A model generated the notes under the pieces. The model saw only the letters and a list, made by a program, of their open reading frames with translations. It did no database searches and was not told the DNA's origin. DNA of 64,000 nt from Atopsyche davidsoni. Its lineage: Eukaryota; Arthropoda; Insecta; Trichoptera; Hydrobiosidae. Shown here piece by piece: positions 62,855 to 64,000 of this stretch (position 1 is its first letter; every line of letters starts with the position of its first letter). The stretch is from positions 15,414,001 through 15,478,000 of the forward strand of contig JAILWY010000009.1 of the NCBI GenBank assembly GCA_022113835.1, in the 5' to 3' direction. Position numbers and translations under genes: made by a program.

Positions 62855-64000
62855 TTAAATAATAATGTATTTTTCAAGGTACATTCGTGCCAGTTCTGGA
62901 GAGTCTACTTTATAAATGAGGTGTAAATTGAATGCAATTTCTCTTTGTAGATTTAAAGCAGCATCATTTTTAATCAGTTCTATGTCAACGTCTAAAGCTT
63001 TCTTGTAATACTGTGCTGCCATGTGAAATAAACCAATTTGATGGAATGCTCGTCCAGTGTTATAATAGGCTTCTTGTAAGCCATCGGATCCCCGCATCTT
63101 TTCATAATACCCCAAGAAGGCGATACCCTGAATGATGAGGGTATACTTGTTGGTGGAGAACTTCTGACACGACATATGTATCATAGTTACACCGCAGAGA
63201 AGAGCAATCAGAGGTAGCTTGAATTCTTTAAAACAACTGATGTACTCTTTCAGGGCATATTTATAACTGCCAGACATAAGGCAGTTATTTCCGTGCAGCA
63301 CATTTAACATTTTATTCAGATTTTCCTGACGTGCCAGCACTCTCATTAAAAACCTATTGTGTCGAGTGTCATCAACTTTCTGGACAACTAAATTAAGCGT
63401 GTTCCATACCCTCATTTTCTCGGGTGACTTTTGAACAAATTCACGGATAGCATTGAATGCATAAAAGTAATCTTTATTAGCCAAGCAGGCCATTAAAACT
63501 AAAAACTCCAGTGAACTTTTGTAAGGATAAAACTTTTTGCTTCCCGATGCTGAGAAAGCCAATCTCTCCATAGTATTGTAGCGACCAAGTTTGAAGGCTG
63601 TTTGTAGTAGATCTTGAAATAGTTCCCATTCTGTTTGGAGAGATAAGCTATTGCTGTCATCAAAAGACAGTGCATCTGGCTCGTCAAAACTTTCGCCGCG
63701 AGACTCTCGCAAAGATTTAAGAATATCATAAGTATCTTTAACACGGAAGGCGTTTAATTCGTCTCTATTTCTTATGGTAAAAAAGTGCCGACTCAGTAAA
63801 AGTTCCCCAACTTTCAAGTAACCTTTCAAGTTATTCATTGACTTCAGCATTTGACATCTTTCATACAAAAGACTTGTGTCCAATATATCTCTCTGTTCAT
63901 CTTGTTCTAAGGCAAGGAGAGCTTCGTCAAATCTGTTTTGTGATTTCAACAAAGTAGATAGTTTTTTACGAGCTTCCAAATGCTGCGGAGCATGTTGAAT
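62855..64000 (-). CDS. GTF3C3: TFIIIC subunit, GTF3C3-type (TPR protein), 3' part
   Basis: This is the C-terminal 381 residues of the 102-kDa-type subunit of general transcription factor IIIC, which binds the B-box of tRNA and related genes and recruits TFIIIB for RNA polymerase III. The frame is open from the right window edge to the stop at 62857-62855, so the N-terminus lies outside. The sequence is rich in TPR helices; one TPR is visible in EAYYNTGRAFHQIGLFHMA followed by AQYYKKALDV, and REIAFNLHLIY with ARMYLEKY close to the end match the metazoan GTF3C3 C-terminus. No intron interrupts this part. The poly(A) signal AATAAA overlaps the stop codon, implying a 3' untranslated region of only about 20-30 nt, and LIG4 begins 80 bp further on the same strand. 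Confidence 0.93.
   Translation of the reverse strand: MQHAPQHLEARKKLSTLLKSQNRFDEALLALEQDEQRDILDTSLLYERCQMLKSMNNLKGYLKVGELLLSRHFFTIRNRDELNAFRVKDTYDILKSLRESRGESFDEPDALSFDDSNSLSLQTEWELFQDLLQTAFKLGRYNTMERLAFSASGSKKFYPYKSSLEFLVLMACLANKDYFYAFNAIREFVQKSPEKMRVWNTLNLVVQKVDDTRHNRFLMRVLARQENLNKMLNVLHGNNCLMSGSYKYALKEYISCFKEFKLPLIALLCGVTMIHMSCQKFSTNKYTLIIQGIAFLGYYEKMRGSDGLQEAYYNTGRAFHQIGLFHMAAQYYKKALDVDIELIKNDAALNLQREIAFNLHLIYKVDSPELARMYLEKYIII

Noticed and set aside
1..64000. CRISPR arrays, bacterial operons, riboswitches or rRNA genes
   Set aside because: None seen; the spliced genes and repeats are those of an animal nuclear genome.

Overview
The window looks like nuclear DNA of an insect, most likely a moth or butterfly. 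It is AT-rich, its genes are split by mostly short introns (roughly 60-600 bp) with ordinary GT-AG borders, and every recognisable protein is animal-type. The lepidopteran guess is inference from style (AT-rich spacer with GC-richer islands, a TTAA-flanked piggyBac-type miniature element); no single marker proves it.

Left part, about 1-40,200: a gene desert. I recognise no protein-coding gene in it. AT-rich spacer is broken every 1-3 kb by GC-richer islands of 100-600 bp, which account for most of the small open frames. It holds two well-delimited DNA transposon copies (a piggyBac-type miniature element at 4,964-5,415 and a decayed hAT element at 37,244-37,733, each with target-site duplications and terminal inverted repeats), one tRNA-derived SINE head (about 24,431-24,560), a tRNA-like T-arm doublet (about 9,447-9,515), paired perfect hairpins (10,643-10,754), a minisatellite and several simple repeats. 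A possible minus-strand 5' exon ending in a consensus donor at 40,207 and candidate exons at 11,510-11,590 and 111-158 suggest that the desert could be the first intron(s) and regulatory landscape of a large leftward gene whose body lies beyond position 1. This is a hypothesis only.

Right part, 41,373-64,000: a gene-dense housekeeping block. On the plus strand come PIGN (GPI ethanolamine phosphate transferase 1; 13 coding exons, 942 aa, complete) and two tandem copies of a dimeric dihydrodiol dehydrogenase-like gene (DHDH family; 5 coding exons each with identical intron positions, 332 and 331 aa). On the minus strand, converging on them, are LIG4 (DNA ligase IV; 12 coding exons, 922 aa, complete) and the 3' end of GTF3C3 (TFIIIC 102-kDa-type TPR subunit, running off the right edge). 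The GTF3C3 stop codon and the LIG4 start codon are only 80 bp apart and the GTF3C3 poly(A) signal overlaps its own stop.

The genes do not form one pathway: GPI-anchor synthesis in the ER, a cytosolic oxidoreductase pair, nuclear end-joining repair and RNA polymerase III transcription. The most curious structures are a perfect 30-bp inverted repeat with a 3-nt loop inside a LIG4 intron, the near-abutting GTF3C3-LIG4 pair, and the exon-like islands in the desert. I found no clearly new biological system.
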